Below, one piece after another: positions 26,001-35,101 of a stretch of DNA of 64,000 nucleotides. The translations under genes were made by a program, and so were the position numbers. Location of the stretch: positions 1 to 64,000 of the forward strand of contig CAJFSS010000012.1 in assembly GCA_904419745.1 (NCBI GenBank), given 5' to 3'. The stretch comes from Candidatus Pseudoruminococcus merdavium. GTDB lineage: Bacteria; Bacillota; Clostridia; Oscillospirales; Ruminococcaceae. The notes below the pieces were generated by a model. It did not search any database. It was not told where the DNA came from and saw nothing but the letters and a program-made list of their open reading frames with translations. The first letter of the stretch is position 1. Every line of letters begins with the position of its first letter.

Positions 26001-27155
26001 TCAAAATTTTTTGGCCGCATGGGTGCGCACATATTCGCGCGCCGCCTTATCTGCCTCCAGGATTTCCTCCAATGTATACTCCTCGACCTGTTTTTGCTTT
26101 CTCATTGCCTCATCAACAAGGGTAAAAATATCCGTAAACCCGATTTTATCCTGCAAAAACAGGCGTACCGCCTCTTCATTTGCCCCGTTTGCCGCACAGG
26201 GGAACAATCCACCGCGCTTGATTGCCTCGCGACAGGTTCTGATCAAAGGAAAAGTCTGTTCATCAGGCGAGTAAAAAGTGAGTTTTCCATATTCGGTAAG
26301 GCTCAGCCTACCGACTGGGCAAGACGTCCGCTCCGGATAGGTCAGTGCATACTGGATGGGAATTTTCATATCCGGCACTCCCAACTGCCCAATCACAGAA
26401 TAGTCCTCGTACTCTATCAATGAGTGTACCACACTTTCCCGGTGTACGACAATCTCAATTTGTTCTGGGCGTACTCCAAACAACCAGACAGCCTCAATCA
26501 GTTCCAGTCCCTTATTCATCATGCTGGCAGAATCAATTGTGATTTTTGCGCCCATATCCCAGTTTGGATGTTTTAAGGCGTCCTCTTTTTTTACCTGCCT
26601 GAGCTGTTCTGACGTATAACCAAAAAAAGGACCTCCCGATGCAGTCAATATGATTTTATTCACCCGGTTAATGGGATTATGCCCACCCAGGGATTGGAAT
26701 ATTGCAGAATGTTCGCTGTCAACCGGTAAAATTTTCACCCCATTCTTACGCGCGGTTTCCATAACAAGCTTTCCGCCTGCAACCAGAGTCTCCTTATTGG
26801 CAAGTGCCAACTGCTTTTTTGCTTCCAATGCGGCAAGCGTGGGGCGAAGGCCTACCATCCCAATTACAGAATTTAACACCATATCGGCTTGTTCCAGCCG
26901 AACGAGTTCACAAAGCCCCTCTTCCCCGCTGAGTACCTGCGTCCCTGTATCCGCAATACGCTGTCTTAAATCCTTCGCGGCATCTTCCCGCACCATACAC
27001 ACCGCGTGGGGATGAAACTCTCTCACCTGCCGCTCCATTTGCTGCACATTTGAATGGGCGGACAACCCTGTAACGCCAAACCCGTGCTTTCGCACGACGT
27101 CCAGTGCCTGCGTCCCAATGGAACCTGTAGAACCTAAAATTACCAGTTGTTTCAT
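26001..27155 (-). CDS. dxr: 1-deoxy-D-xylulose 5-phosphate reductoisomerase
   Basis: A 384-residue Dxr (IspC), the NADPH-dependent enzyme that makes MEP, the second step of non-mevalonate isoprenoid synthesis. The NADPH loop GSTGSIGTQALDV is at 8-20, the metal/substrate motif VDSEHSAIFQ at about 150, and the S-A-S-M-M-N-K-G-L-E segment at about 210. Length and ends are normal. It lies between cdsA and rseP. A hairpin occurs in the 136-base gap after cdsA (27185-27220). Confidence 0.97.
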   Translation of the reverse strand: MKQLVILGSTGSIGTQALDVVRKHGFGVTGLSAHSNVQQMERQVREFHPHAVCMVREDAAKDLRQRIADTGTQVLSGEEGLCELVRLEQADMVLNSVIGMVGLRPTLAALEAKKQLALANKETLVAGGKLVMETARKNGVKILPVDSEHSAIFQSLGGHNPINRVNKIILTASGGPFFGYTSEQLRQVKKEDALKHPNWDMGAKITIDSASMMNKGLELIEAVWLFGVRPEQIEIVVHRESVVHSLIEYEDYSVIGQLGVPDMKIPIQYALTYPERTSCPVGRLSLTEYGKLTFYSPDEQTFPLIRTCREAIKRGGLFPCAANGANEEAVRLFLQDKIGFTDIFTLVDEAMRKQKQVEEYTLEEILEADKAAREYVRTHAAKKF

Positions 27156-27184
27156 AAGACTAACACTCTCACATTATGAAAATT

Positions 27185-27220
27185 CAGACAACCTGTCGGC
27201 TGTTGCGTTCAGGTTGTCTG
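27185..27220 (-). other. Hairpin between cdsA and dxr
   Basis: Perfect 11-base arms CAGACAACCTG / CAGGTTGTCTG with a 14-base loop. No T-run follows on the minus strand, so it is more likely an mRNA processing or stability element than a terminator. Confidence 0.6.
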
Positions 27221-27291
27221 TACAATTTCCGGGCTCCTTTTCGATTACCTCATACAGGCAATCCATCTCATACTGCTTCTCTCAAGCATTG

Positions 27292-28122
27292 CTATCCAGC
27301 GATGGGGAAGTATTTTACTACCAGAAAAACAAACGGTGCTACAAACATTAAACTGTCAAACCGGTCGAGGATCCCTCCATGTCCCGGCATAATAGAACCA
27401 AAATCCTTAATATTGCACTGCCGTTTGATGCAGGAAGCGGAGAGATCTCCCAGTTCCCCAATTATTGAAGCTGCGCATCCAGTCAGAGCAAGCAGCAAAA
27501 AGTCAATTTCCACCATGGTACCAGAAGAAGAACAGATCGCCTGATAAACCAGTCCGGCAATTACCGCGCCGATAGTACTGGCAAGAACGCCGCCAACAGC
27601 CCCTTCCCAAGTTTTATGCGGACTGATATAGGGCGCCATTTTGTGCTTTCCCAAAAGACGTCCGGTAAAATAGGCGCCGCTGTCGGTAATCCATGCTGCA
27701 ATAAACATGATGAAACAATAGAACATACTATGTTGCGGATGAACCACCTTCATATAAGCAATGGTGCTAAACGCGAAAGAGGTTACAAAAGTGGTGAAAA
27801 ACATGGTTGCGACTTGGGAAACCATTACCCGTTTGGAATCCGCAATCACCACAATGAACTGCGCGATTACATAGACAAAGGTGATCGGCATAACGTAGTG
27901 GCTCAGTCCTTGCATCATAAAAAAAGGAACCAAAGCGGAAAATGCGAAATTTACTATGGAAAGCGGGATGTTTTTCAAAAGCCCATAAGCATGCAAAATC
28001 TCATAGGTTGCCATCATACAGATGATACTGACAATGACATTAAAGACCGGCGTATAGTAAAAAAACAAGGCGGCAAACAGGATTACAATTAAAATTGCCG
28101 CAGTGATAATACGCTGTTTCAT
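27292..28122 (-). CDS. cdsA: Phosphatidate cytidylyltransferase
   Basis: A 276-residue multi-pass membrane enzyme that makes CDP-diacylglycerol from phosphatidate and CTP. About eight hydrophobic segments are visible. The family signature is intact near the end: S-C-I-K-R-x(5)-D-F-G-S-I-M-P-G-H-G-G-I-L-D-R. ATG 28122 was chosen (MKQRIITAA) because it lies just past the uppS stop with an AAGGGG/GGGGG region upstream. The longer frame would overlap uppS extensively. Confidence 0.95.
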   Translation of the reverse strand: MKQRIITAAILIVILFAALFFYYTPVFNVIVSIICMMATYEILHAYGLLKNIPLSIVNFAFSALVPFFMMQGLSHYVMPITFVYVIAQFIVVIADSKRVMVSQVATMFFTTFVTSFAFSTIAYMKVVHPQHSMFYCFIMFIAAWITDSGAYFTGRLLGKHKMAPYISPHKTWEGAVGGVLASTIGAVIAGLVYQAICSSSGTMVEIDFLLLALTGCAASIIGELGDLSASCIKRQCNIKDFGSIMPGHGGILDRFDSLMFVAPFVFLVVKYFPIAG

Positions 28123-28126
28123 CCCC

Positions 28127-28846
28127 TTATATTCCCCCAAATCTTCTGTCTCTGCTCTTAAATTCCTCAATTGCCGCATCAAGATGTTTTTCTTTAAAAT
28201 CCGGCCAGAGTACGTTCATATCAACGAATTCCGAATAAGCGCATTGCCAAGTCAGGAAATTGGAAATCCGGTGTTCTCCACTTGGACGGATGATCAGATC
28301 CGGATCAGGCTGTCCCGCCGTGTAGAGTTCCCCAGAAAAAAGTTCTTCCGTAATCGACTCGGGGGAGAGCTCCCCATTCACTGCCTGTTGCGCCAATTCA
28401 CGCGCCGCCATGACAATTTCTGCACGACCTCCATAGTTGACCGCCACATTTAAAATCATTCCCTTGGAATCCCTGGTCCGCGCTTCAGCATCAGCCATCA
28501 TTCGGCGGATATCTTCAGCAAGCGGCGCGCGGTCTCCAATAAATCGCACAATAATATCTTTCCTTGTCTGCTTAAAAGAATTCTTCAAATAACTGCGCAG
28601 CAAATCCATAATGGTGTCGACTTCTTCTTTTGGCCTAGCCCAGTTTTCTGTTGAAAAGGCATAGACTGTCAGAACCTCCACACCAATTTTCGCACAATAA
28701 TTTGTAATCTTTTGAAATGTGTCTGCGCCCACTTTATGGCCCGCGGTTCGCGGCAGGCCTCTCTGTTTTGCCCAGCGGCCATTTCCATCCATAATAATGC
28801 CGATATGGCGCGGCACGCCTTGTATTTTCTGTGGTTCACGGCCCAT
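28127..28846 (-). CDS. uppS: Undecaprenyl diphosphate synthase
   Basis: A 239-residue cis-prenyltransferase producing the C55 lipid carrier for peptidoglycan. The substrate loop HIGIIMDGNGRWAKQRG near the N-terminus, the GGRAEI motif, and the RPSGEHRISNF motif (catalytic Arg/Ser) are all present. ATG 28846 follows GGGGAGG with about 10 bases of spacing; the longer frame starts at a TTG without a site. It is followed 4 bases later by cdsA, as in most Firmicutes. Confidence 0.96.
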   Translation of the reverse strand: MGREPQKIQGVPRHIGIIMDGNGRWAKQRGLPRTAGHKVGADTFQKITNYCAKIGVEVLTVYAFSTENWARPKEEVDTIMDLLRSYLKNSFKQTRKDIIVRFIGDRAPLAEDIRRMMADAEARTRDSKGMILNVAVNYGGRAEIVMAARELAQQAVNGELSPESITEELFSGELYTAGQPDPDLIIRPSGEHRISNFLTWQCAYSEFVDMNVLWPDFKEKHLDAAIEEFKSRDRRFGGI

Positions 28847-28877
28847 TTTGCCCGTGCCTCCCCATAACGTATTTGAA

Positions 28878-28912
28878 GCGCAGCCCAACCGGAATGCTCC
28901 GCCGGGCTGCGC
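28878..28912 (-). other. Hairpin between frr and uppS
   Basis: GCGCAGCCC / GGGCTGCGC arms around a 17-base loop, without a T-run. It is probably an intra-operon mRNA stem. Confidence 0.6.
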
Positions 28913-28930
28913 CTTGTCCGATACAGAATA

Positions 28931-29485
28931 CTAAATTTCCATGATCTCTTTTTGTTTTTTTGCTACAACTTCATCCACAAGTTTGCAGTATTTGTCTGTC
29001 AAGGTCTGGAAATCTTTCTCCGCCTCTTTCAAATCATCTTCTGTAATTTCAGAATTCTTTTTCATTGCCTTAAATTTATCAATTCCATCCCGGCGGATAG
29101 AACGAACAGCGATTTTCCCCTCTTCTCCATATTTGGAAATCTGTTTGGTCAATTCTTTTCTGCGTTCCTCTGTCAGCTGAGGGAATGCAATCCGGATGAC
29201 ACGACCGTCATTTGTCGGGTTAATTCCGATATCAGAAGCCATAATTGCCTTTTCAATCGCTTTGAGAGCAGACATGTCCCATGGCTGAATCACCAGAATC
29301 CGGGCGTCAGAAACAGAAACCGCCGCCATCTGATTGATTGGGGTTGGGGCGCCATAATAATCCACAAGTACTTTATCCAAAACTGCTGGATTGGCACGTC
29401 CTGCACGGATTGTTGCAAGTTCTTTTTCCAAAGCATGCACGCTTTTTTGCATTTTTTCCTCAAAGGGTTTGTACTGTTCATTCAT
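28931..29485 (-). CDS. frr: Ribosome recycling factor
   Basis: A 184-residue RRF, which with EF-G splits post-termination ribosomes. The family pattern is clear: the N-terminal helix (MEKK-like: EEKMQKSVHALEKEL), R-A-G-R-A-N-P in the first long helix, and the C-terminal helical bundle ending in KQKEIMEI. AGGAGG lies upstream of the ATG, 23 bases after pyrH. pyrH-frr adjacency is nearly universal. Confidence 0.98.
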   Translation of the reverse strand: MNEQYKPFEEKMQKSVHALEKELATIRAGRANPAVLDKVLVDYYGAPTPINQMAAVSVSDARILVIQPWDMSALKAIEKAIMASDIGINPTNDGRVIRIAFPQLTEERRKELTKQISKYGEEGKIAVRSIRRDGIDKFKAMKKNSEITEDDLKEAEKDFQTLTDKYCKLVDEVVAKKQKEIMEI

Positions 29486-29508
29486 AGGGGTGTTCCTCCT
29501 GTATCTGC

Positions 29509-30213
29509 TTATTTTACGAGAGTACCGATCGGCTCTCCTTTAACTGCTTTGACAAGGTTTTCCGGCTGTTCAATATTAAACACCAGGATGGGAAGGTTAT
29601 TATCCCTGCACATAGAAGCGGCTGTACTGTCCATGACAGCAAGCTCTTTATTGAGGACTTCGCTGAATGTCAGTTCCTCATATTTGACAGCATCATCGTA
29701 TTTGTGAGGATCTTTGTCATAAACCCCATCAACCATAGTAGCTTTAAAAATAATATCCGCATCAATTTCTGCCGCACGGAGTGCAGAAGCGGTATCGGTT
29801 GAGAAAAACGGGTTTCCAGTTCCACATCCGAAAATGACGACTCTCCCCTTTTCCAGATGACGGACTGCACGGTTGCGGATATAGGGTTCTGCTACCTGTT
29901 GCATGGCTATTGCGGTCTGCACACGCACTGGGACGTCAAGCTGTTCTAGCGCATCCCCAAGAGCCAAGGCATTCATCACAGTACCGAGCATCCCAATATG
30001 GTCGGCGCGAGTTCTATCCATTTTTCCACTGGAACGTCCTCTCCAGAAGTTTCCTCCCCCGACAACAATCCCAATTTCCACACCAAGCTCCGTACATTCC
30101 TTGATATATTTGCAGATATTTAAAATCACATCAAAATCAAGGCCAAATTTTTTTTCTCCAGCCAGCACTTCTCCGCTGAGCTTTATCAAGATGCGTTTGT
30201 ATTTCAAAGACAT
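29509..30213 (-). CDS. pyrH: Uridylate kinase
   Basis: A 234-residue UMP kinase of the amino-acid-kinase fold, making UDP from UMP. It shows KLSGEVLAG near residue 9, the GGGNFWRG loop, and the [11 protein letters not shown] segment; the T-V-D-G-V-Y nucleotide site follows. ATG 30213 is preceded by GGGGAG; the extra N-terminal residues of the longer frame would overlap the promoter at 30244-30272. It is the first gene of the pyrH-frr-uppS-cdsA-dxr-rseP-ispG-polC block. Confidence 0.97.
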   Translation of the reverse strand: MSLKYKRILIKLSGEVLAGEKKFGLDFDVILNICKYIKECTELGVEIGIVVGGGNFWRGRSSGKMDRTRADHIGMLGTVMNALALGDALEQLDVPVRVQTAIAMQQVAEPYIRNRAVRHLEKGRVVIFGCGTGNPFFSTDTASALRAAEIDADIIFKATMVDGVYDKDPHKYDDAVKYEELTFSEVLNKELAVMDSTAASMCRDNNLPILVFNIEQPENLVKAVKGEPIGTLVK

Positions 30214-30243
30214 CGTAATCACTCCCCAGTTTTCTCTCCTGTT

Positions 30244-30272
30244 ATTGTACAATAATGGCAGTTTGATGTAAA
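30244..30272 (-). promoter_or_regulatory. Promoter of the pyrH operon
   Basis: Minus strand TTTACA (30272-30267), a 17-base spacer and TACAAT (30249-30244), about 30 bases before pyrH. Confidence 0.75.
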
Positions 30273-30704
30273 GAGAAAAATAAAAGCTTCCTTACACTGT
30301 TAAAGTTTTTTCTAACTTTCACCCTTTTCAAAGAAATGATTGATAAAAATTTCCCATCTGCCATTATAGGATTTCAAATAGGGATTTTAAAGCTGTATCC
30401 AAAGGATTTCATAGCGATTTTTTCTCATTCCCGGCTAAAACATACTGTTACAGGAAATAAAGTACCACTACATTTTAAAGGATATTGTGATTCTCTTTCG
30501 CTCAAACCATACAAGTCCGTTTCGTAATCCGGGCAAAATTATTGGAGATTCCAATTGGAGAACGATGTATTTGTCAATTTTGTCCAAATGATAAACTGAC
30601 TATCTTTCGGAAAAGGCACTTTCTTCCCGCGCTATGGGCACCGATGTATCAACATGTCATTTTTCCGGTTCTAACTCAAAAGTAGCCTGTCAGTCTGACA
30701 AAGA
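30273..30704. other. Gene-free stretch between pyrH and tsf
   Basis: About 430 bases without a convincing gene. A 63-codon plus-strand frame (30336-30527) has no ribosome site. An open plus-strand stretch at about 30495-30686 with CxxC-like cysteines lacks a start, and may be a decayed gene or chance. I see no terminator, repeat or riboswitch in it. Confidence 0.5.
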
Positions 30705-30735
30705 GAAAAGCCCGAGATAAAATTTATCTCGGGCT
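30705..30735 (-). terminator. Terminator after tsf
   Basis: AGCCCGAGATAAA / TTTATCTCGGGCT, 13 pairs, followed by TTTCTCTTT on the minus strand. It ends the rpsB-tsf transcript. Confidence 0.9.
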
Positions 30736-30758
30736 CTGATTTCCTCTTTATCAAGGGA

Positions 30759-31676
30759 TTATTTCATCATGCTGGCAACTTCATCTGCAAAATTGTCTTC
30801 TCTCTTTTCAAGGCCTTCGCCCTTCTCATAGCGGACAAAACCAACAATTTTTATGTCGCCGCCGAGTTCTTTGGCAGTGTTTGCAGTGTATTTCGCAACA
30901 GAAATATCACCATCTTTGATAAATGGCTGTTCAACCAGGCAGTTCTCCTTATAAAACTTTCCAAGTCTGCCCATAACCATTTTCTCAGCAATATTTGCTG
31001 GTTTACCCTCGTTGATTGCCTGAGCGGTAAGGATTTCTTTTTCCTTCTCGATTACGTCAGCCGGGACATCTTCCTTATTGGTATAAGTCGGGTTTGCAGC
31101 AGCAATTTGCATAGCAATGTCCTTTGCATATGCCTGGAACTCCTCTTTTGCTGCAACGTCAGCAGATGTTTCAAATTTTGCAAGGATGCCAATTCTTCCG
31201 CCGCCATGGATATAGGTAACAAGAGTTCCTTCCATTCTGGCGAAACGACGAATCTTCATATTTTCCCCAATGGTGAGGATTTTCTCACGGAGCATTTCCT
31301 CTACAGTCTGCTCGCTGCCGGAAGCTTTTTCTGCAAGAAGAGCAGTAACATCAGCCGGATTTTTTTCAATGACTGTGCGTGCACAAGTATCAACGAATTT
31401 CTGGAAATCTGCATTCTTTGCAACAAAGTCTGTCTCGGAGTTAACTTCGATGATGACGCCACAATTGTTTTCATCATTGATCAGGGCATAAACAAGTCCC
31501 TCAGCCGCAATACGGCCGGCTTTTTTTGCCGCAGCAGCCAGGCCCTTCTCACGAAGAAGTTCAATTGCCTTTTCTGCATCGCCGTTTGCTTCAGTCAGTG
31601 CCTTCTTACACTCCATCATACCGCATCCGGTTCTCTCACGGAGTGCCTGTACATCTTTTGCTGTAAAAGCAGCCAT
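30759..31676 (-). CDS. tsf: Elongation factor Ts
   Basis: A 305-residue EF-Ts, the nucleotide-exchange factor of EF-Tu. The N-terminal UBA-like module (VQALRERTGCGMMECKKAL) with the TDFVAKN motif of the core (about residue 82) and two coiled-coil-flanked core subdomains is intact. It follows rpsB by 94 bases, with a terminator-like hairpin between them that may reduce tsf expression relative to rpsB. The start is backed by TAGGAGG. Confidence 0.98.
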   Translation of the reverse strand: MAAFTAKDVQALRERTGCGMMECKKALTEANGDAEKAIELLREKGLAAAAKKAGRIAAEGLVYALINDENNCGVIIEVNSETDFVAKNADFQKFVDTCARTVIEKNPADVTALLAEKASGSEQTVEEMLREKILTIGENMKIRRFARMEGTLVTYIHGGGRIGILAKFETSADVAAKEEFQAYAKDIAMQIAAANPTYTNKEDVPADVIEKEKEILTAQAINEGKPANIAEKMVMGRLGKFYKENCLVEQPFIKDGDISVAKYTANTAKELGGDIKIVGFVRYEKGEGLEKREDNFADEVASMMK

Positions 31677-31721
31677 TTGTATTCCTCCTAAAACTTTCTG
31701 TGAAAAGTATCAGTTTACCTG

Positions 31722-31753
31722 AAAAATGCCCTAACAGAAGCTGCCAGGGCATT
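31722..31753 (-). terminator. Intra-operon terminator between rpsB and tsf
   Basis: AATGCCCT / AGGGCATT with a 13-base loop, followed by TTTTTC on the minus strand. It is moderately stable; partial read-through into tsf would be needed, since no separate tsf promoter is obvious. Confidence 0.65.
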
Positions 31754-31770
31754 CTCCTTATTCTCTTGAA

Positions 31771-32508
31771 TTATTCAGCCTGCTCGTCAGATTCCTCAGC
31801 CTGTGCTGCCTCTTCTTCGGTCTGCATGCCCTGACGCCCCTCAATGATAGCGTTTGCCATAGTGGAGGAGATCAGTTTCACAGCACGGATTGCATCGTCG
31901 TTGCCCGGAATGACGTAGTCGATCTCATCCGGATCGCAGTTGGTATCAACAATTGCAACGATGGGGATACCAAGCTTCTTTGCTTCGGCTACAGCAATTC
32001 TCTCTTTTCTCGGGTCAACGATAAAAAGAGCGCCCGGAAGTTTATCCATGGTTTTGATGCCACCGAGGAATTTTTCTAGCTTTTCAATTTCAAGATTCAG
32101 TTTGACAACTTCCTTTTTCGGAAGCAGGTCAAAAGTGCCATCCTCTTCCATTTTACGCAGCTGTTCAAGGCGATCAATTCTGCGGCGGATGGTTTTGAAG
32201 TTGGTCAGCATGCCGCCGAGCCAACGGGCGTTGACATAATGCGCACCTGCACGTTCCGCTTCTTCGCGAACGGATTCGCCGGCCTGCTTTTTGGTTCCAA
32301 CGAACAGCACGCTCTCGCCATTTGCAGAGAGGTCACGGATGAACATATAAGCTTCCTCAAGCTTTTTCACCGTTTTCTGCAGGTCAATAATGTAAATACC
32401 ATTTCTCTCAGTAAAGATGTACTGAGCCATTTTCGGGTTCCATCTTCTTGTCTGATGTCCAAAATGAACACCTGCTTCAAGAAGCTGTTTCATAGAGACT
32501 ACACCCAT
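31771..32508 (-). CDS. rpsB: 30S ribosomal protein S2
   Basis: A 245-residue S2 protein, normal in length. It has the N-terminal [19 protein letters not shown] signature, the F-V-G-T-K-K-Q-A segment and the second signature [15 protein letters not shown] 32508 (MGVVSMKQL) follows TAAGGAGGAAC. The longer frame from 32583 lies in the leader and is rejected. It is the first gene of rpsB-tsf. Confidence 0.98.
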   Translation of the reverse strand: MGVVSMKQLLEAGVHFGHQTRRWNPKMAQYIFTERNGIYIIDLQKTVKKLEEAYMFIRDLSANGESVLFVGTKKQAGESVREEAERAGAHYVNARWLGGMLTNFKTIRRRIDRLEQLRKMEEDGTFDLLPKKEVVKLNLEIEKLEKFLGGIKTMDKLPGALFIVDPRKERIAVAEAKKLGIPIVAIVDTNCDPDEIDYVIPGNDDAIRAVKLISSTMANAIIEGRQGMQTEEEAAQAEESDEQAE

Positions 32509-32615
32509 TTGTTGTTCCTCCTTAGGTTTTTTCCTCCGCCGGCATTCCCTGTCGAGCAACGTCCTCCTTTTGAAAGAACGCACCAGCTACAGCATACCTG
32601 GCGTGTGATTTTTGC
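32509..32615 (-). promoter_or_regulatory. rpsB leader, possible r-protein autoregulatory RNA
   Basis: About 107 bases between the promoter and rpsB. An imperfect hairpin (CGCCAG with CTGGTG) occupies the first part, and two extra purine-rich GGAGG blocks follow. Firmicutes rpsB leaders are known to carry S2-responsive structures; whether this is one is inference. Confidence 0.4.
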
Positions 32616-32621
32616 CATAAA

Positions 32622-32650
32622 AGAATACCACAAAATAGTTCATTTGGCAA
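32622..32650 (-). promoter_or_regulatory. Promoter of rpsB-tsf
   Basis: Minus strand TTGCCA (32650-32645), a 17-base spacer and TATTCT (32627-32622). Confidence 0.75.
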
Positions 32651-32664
32651 GCTTTTTTTCAAAT

Positions 32665-32955
32665 TTAGCCGAAAAGCCATTCTAAAAACTTATTTTTCCG
32701 CCTGATTTTTCCCCGACATGGTTCACAACTAACTAAAATTGTATCTTCGCCAATCACATTGATGTTGGACCAGGGGATCACAATATCATCCTCCCGCCCA
32801 AGCAATCCGAAGCACTTCAGCTTCCCATAGACAACCAAAGCCACCACCTGGGCGCATTTGGTATCCACTTCCACATCGCAGACATTGCCAAGGCAAGCGC
32901 CATTGCGAACATTGATGACCTGTTTGCAGCAGAGTTCTTTAAACCGGCAGTTCAT
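32665..32955 (-). CDS. YlmC/YmxH family sporulation protein
   Basis: A 96-residue PRC-barrel protein of the YlmC/YmxH family, which is widespread in spore-formers and often encoded near sporulation genes. The pattern L-C-C-K-Q-V-I-N-V-x-x-G-x-x-L-G and the PWSNINVIGEDTILV segment are characteristic. Its molecular role is unknown. It lies 56 bases after the mazG-like gene and 15 bases before the rpsB promoter; it is probably expressed with the mazG-like gene. Confidence 0.85.
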   Translation of the reverse strand: MNCRFKELCCKQVINVRNGACLGNVCDVEVDTKCAQVVALVVYGKLKCFGLLGREDDIVIPWSNINVIGEDTILVSCEPCRGKIRRKNKFLEWLFG

Positions 32956-33011
32956 GGCAGGTTCCCCCTTTATACATCCATTGTATTCAAAAGGGAATGT
33001 CCATTATTCCG

Positions 33012-33323
33012 TCATTTTCCCTGGGTTTCCGCCTTAATTTTTACGCCGTTTTTCTCCACATAGACCCTGTTTTTGTTAATTTCCATTTTCCGGAGGATTT
33101 CGCTTTCCAAGTCAATATTCAGAATCTCTGATAGACCCAGTAGGTAGATGGCTACGTCTGCGAGTTCTTCTCCAACATCATCCCGCTTTTTTCTCCAGGC
33201 GTCAAAGGCCTCCGTCAGTTCTCCATGGGTTAGACAAAATTCCATACAGATATCTGTGGTGTTAAACCCTTTGTCCACCTTATTTTGATATACGCTTTTT
33301 TGAAGCTCTTTCAGTTCCACCAT
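33012..33323 (-). CDS. MazG-like nucleotide pyrophosphohydrolase family protein
   Basis: A 103-residue all-alpha protein resembling the MazG-like domain. It has an E-x-x-E pair (FCLTHGELTEAFDAW) and a second acidic pair (DVGEELADVAIYLLGL), which together form the magnesium site in pyrophosphohydrolases. Members clean up non-canonical nucleoside triphosphates. ATG 33323 is favoured (MVELKELQ) with GGGAG upstream; the longer frame adds eight basic residues. Its promoter is at 33436-33464. Confidence 0.78.
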   Translation of the reverse strand: MVELKELQKSVYQNKVDKGFNTTDICMEFCLTHGELTEAFDAWRKKRDDVGEELADVAIYLLGLSEILNIDLESEILRKMEINKNRVYVEKNGVKIKAETQGK

Positions 33324-33435
33324 AGTATTTTTCTCCCTTTTCCGCATTCGAGTCCCTTTAGAACAACGGGCAAACCCAATTCCTTCTACAACAATAGACC
33401 CGTTTTTTGATCCATTTCATAGCTCTATTATTCCT

Positions 33436-33464
33436 ATTATAAAAATACTTGACTGTAAACACAA
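33436..33464 (-). promoter_or_regulatory. Promoter of the mazG-like gene
   Basis: Minus strand TTGTGT (33464-33459), a 17-base spacer and TATAAT (33441-33436). It touches the terminator stem of the ABC exporter operon. Confidence 0.65.
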
Positions 33465-33498
33465 GGGGAATGGCCCATTTCGGAACAAGCCATTCCCC
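33465..33498 (-). terminator. Terminator after the ABC exporter operon
   Basis: GGGGAATGGC / GCCATTCCCC, 10 pairs with a 14-base loop. On the minus strand the following tract is only TTGTGTTT, so it is a moderate terminator. Confidence 0.7.
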
Positions 33499-33508
33499 AA
33501 ATCCACAG

Positions 33509-35101
33509 CTATTTTTTGTTGAGTTCAATATTGTCAAGAACGTTCCTGCACAAAAACAAAAGCAGGGTGCTCAAGAGCAGGTTAAAAATGAGGGTTCCCA
33601 ACAGGCCAATTCCTATCTGGAGTTCAGCGGATACCGGAACCAAAATCCCAAGCAGCACGCCGCCCAATATACCTGGCAGACAGAGTAAAATCATCACAAT
33701 GAAGTATAAAAACATCAAAAGACCTTTACTCGCAATTTTCCCCAAAACTCTTTGGCTGAGGATGTTCCCCGCCATAAATACCATACCAAATCCAAAGCGT
33801 GCGAGAATCGCCGCCACAATTTCTACTGGAGACGCTCCTATAATCAAACCAATCAGCAGCATGGTCACTGTCGCATCCACTGCAACTTTACAGATGTTTT
33901 CCATACAAAGGTGGATAAGCTTGGAAAACGGACGTTCCGGAATCAGATAGACATAATGAATATCGAGTTCACGCAGCCATCTGCCGGTAGCACTGGTAAA
34001 AAGTTGAAAGTAAGTAAACATGGAAAACATGCCGATAAGTCCGAAATCCCTCATGAAAAAGGCCATGATCCCTCCAATGACCAGAAACAACAGGGACATT
34101 TTATCGAAAAAGAAAATCCCGGCACGACGGTTTTCCAGCATGTGCTTGTAATAGAATACACCAGCTCCCCAGCCTTTTCGCAGGCCAGTATGTCCACGGT
34201 TGACTTTCCCTCCAGTAAGGCTGAGACTGGCCTCCTGAACTTTTCCCTCTTTTGCCGCTTCCTTTTGGGCATAGGTCACTTCTGTCGCCTGAAGAACATC
34301 TTCATAATAATCTGACTGCATCTTTGTAATAAGCAGAACCATCGCAGCAATAAAGAGAACCATCAGGGCAAGAAACAAAAATGCCATCCCCATGTTTCTG
34401 GTAAGCGCCATATAGGCAAAGGATTTTGCCCAGCCCAAAACCGGAAAAAATGACGCCAGCGGGGACGCCGCCCCTTCGGACAGGGATTCCAGCGGGTTGA
34501 TAAACCCATTTTGGACAAACGGATAGGCCACCGCCAAAACAAGCAGAGCAACAAATGCATAAAGCCCTATGCGCATCCAGCGTTTTCTAACCGGATTTCC
34601 ATTGACAAAAATGTATATCGCCATGGCGGTAATTTCCGCACAAAAATAAGTAAAACCATACCCCAAGACAAGCAGGAAAAGCTGCCCCAGATCCACGCCA
34701 TAAGTATTATGCAGCAGCCCATATTCAAAAAAGATAAAAACCCCAACCCATAAAGTCATTCCCACCTGCCGGATAAGGCCATAAAACAAAATCCGTTTGG
34801 GTCGGATGGGAGCGGAAAACAAAAGGTTTACATCTGCCATGGTAAAAAAGGTTGCCCCCGAAGAAAACCCTTTGAGTACATCCGCGACAAAAATCATGCC
34901 ATAAAAGGCAAGGACGATCAGCCCAAGTTCTTCCATGGGACGCGGTTCCCAGCCCGCTCCATTGTTTCCATTTCCCACAAAAATCAGGAAAACCATCAGG
35001 CCAAGAAACAACAGATAGGCAATCAACCGTGCCGGTCGCTTTTTCAATTCCTGAATTCCATTTTTAAGAGTGGTCAAAGTCAGATAACGCAGCGCGCTCA
35101 T
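33509..35101 (-). CDS. Putative ABC exporter membrane protein
   Basis: A 530-residue membrane protein with about twelve hydrophobic segments, matching the putative ABC_export family, which always pairs with an ATPase. A soluble, charged stretch of about 60 residues lies mid-protein (QSDYYEDVLQATEVTYAQ and following). The cargo is unknown. Its start overlaps the stop of the ATPase by 4 bases (ATGA), so the pair is translationally coupled. Neighbours give no hint of substrate. Confidence 0.85.
   Translation of the reverse strand: MSALRYLTLTTLKNGIQELKKRPARLIAYLLFLGLMVFLIFVGNGNNGAGWEPRPMEELGLIVLAFYGMIFVADVLKGFSSGATFFTMADVNLLFSAPIRPKRILFYGLIRQVGMTLWVGVFIFFEYGLLHNTYGVDLGQLFLLVLGYGFTYFCAEITAMAIYIFVNGNPVRKRWMRIGLYAFVALLVLAVAYPFVQNGFINPLESLSEGAASPLASFFPVLGWAKSFAYMALTRNMGMAFLFLALMVLFIAAMVLLITKMQSDYYEDVLQATEVTYAQKEAAKEGKVQEASLSLTGGKVNRGHTGLRKGWGAGVFYYKHMLENRRAGIFFFDKMSLLFLVIGGIMAFFMRDFGLIGMFSMFTYFQLFTSATGRWLRELDIHYVYLIPERPFSKLIHLCMENICKVAVDATVTMLLIGLIIGASPVEIVAAILARFGFGMVFMAGNILSQRVLGKIASKGLLMFLYFIVMILLCLPGILGGVLLGILVPVSAELQIGIGLLGTLIFNLLLSTLLLFLCRNVLDNIELNKK

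Noticed and set aside
30336..30527. A 63-codon plus-strand frame between pyrH and tsf
   Set aside because: No ribosome site or promoter and no recognisable sequence.
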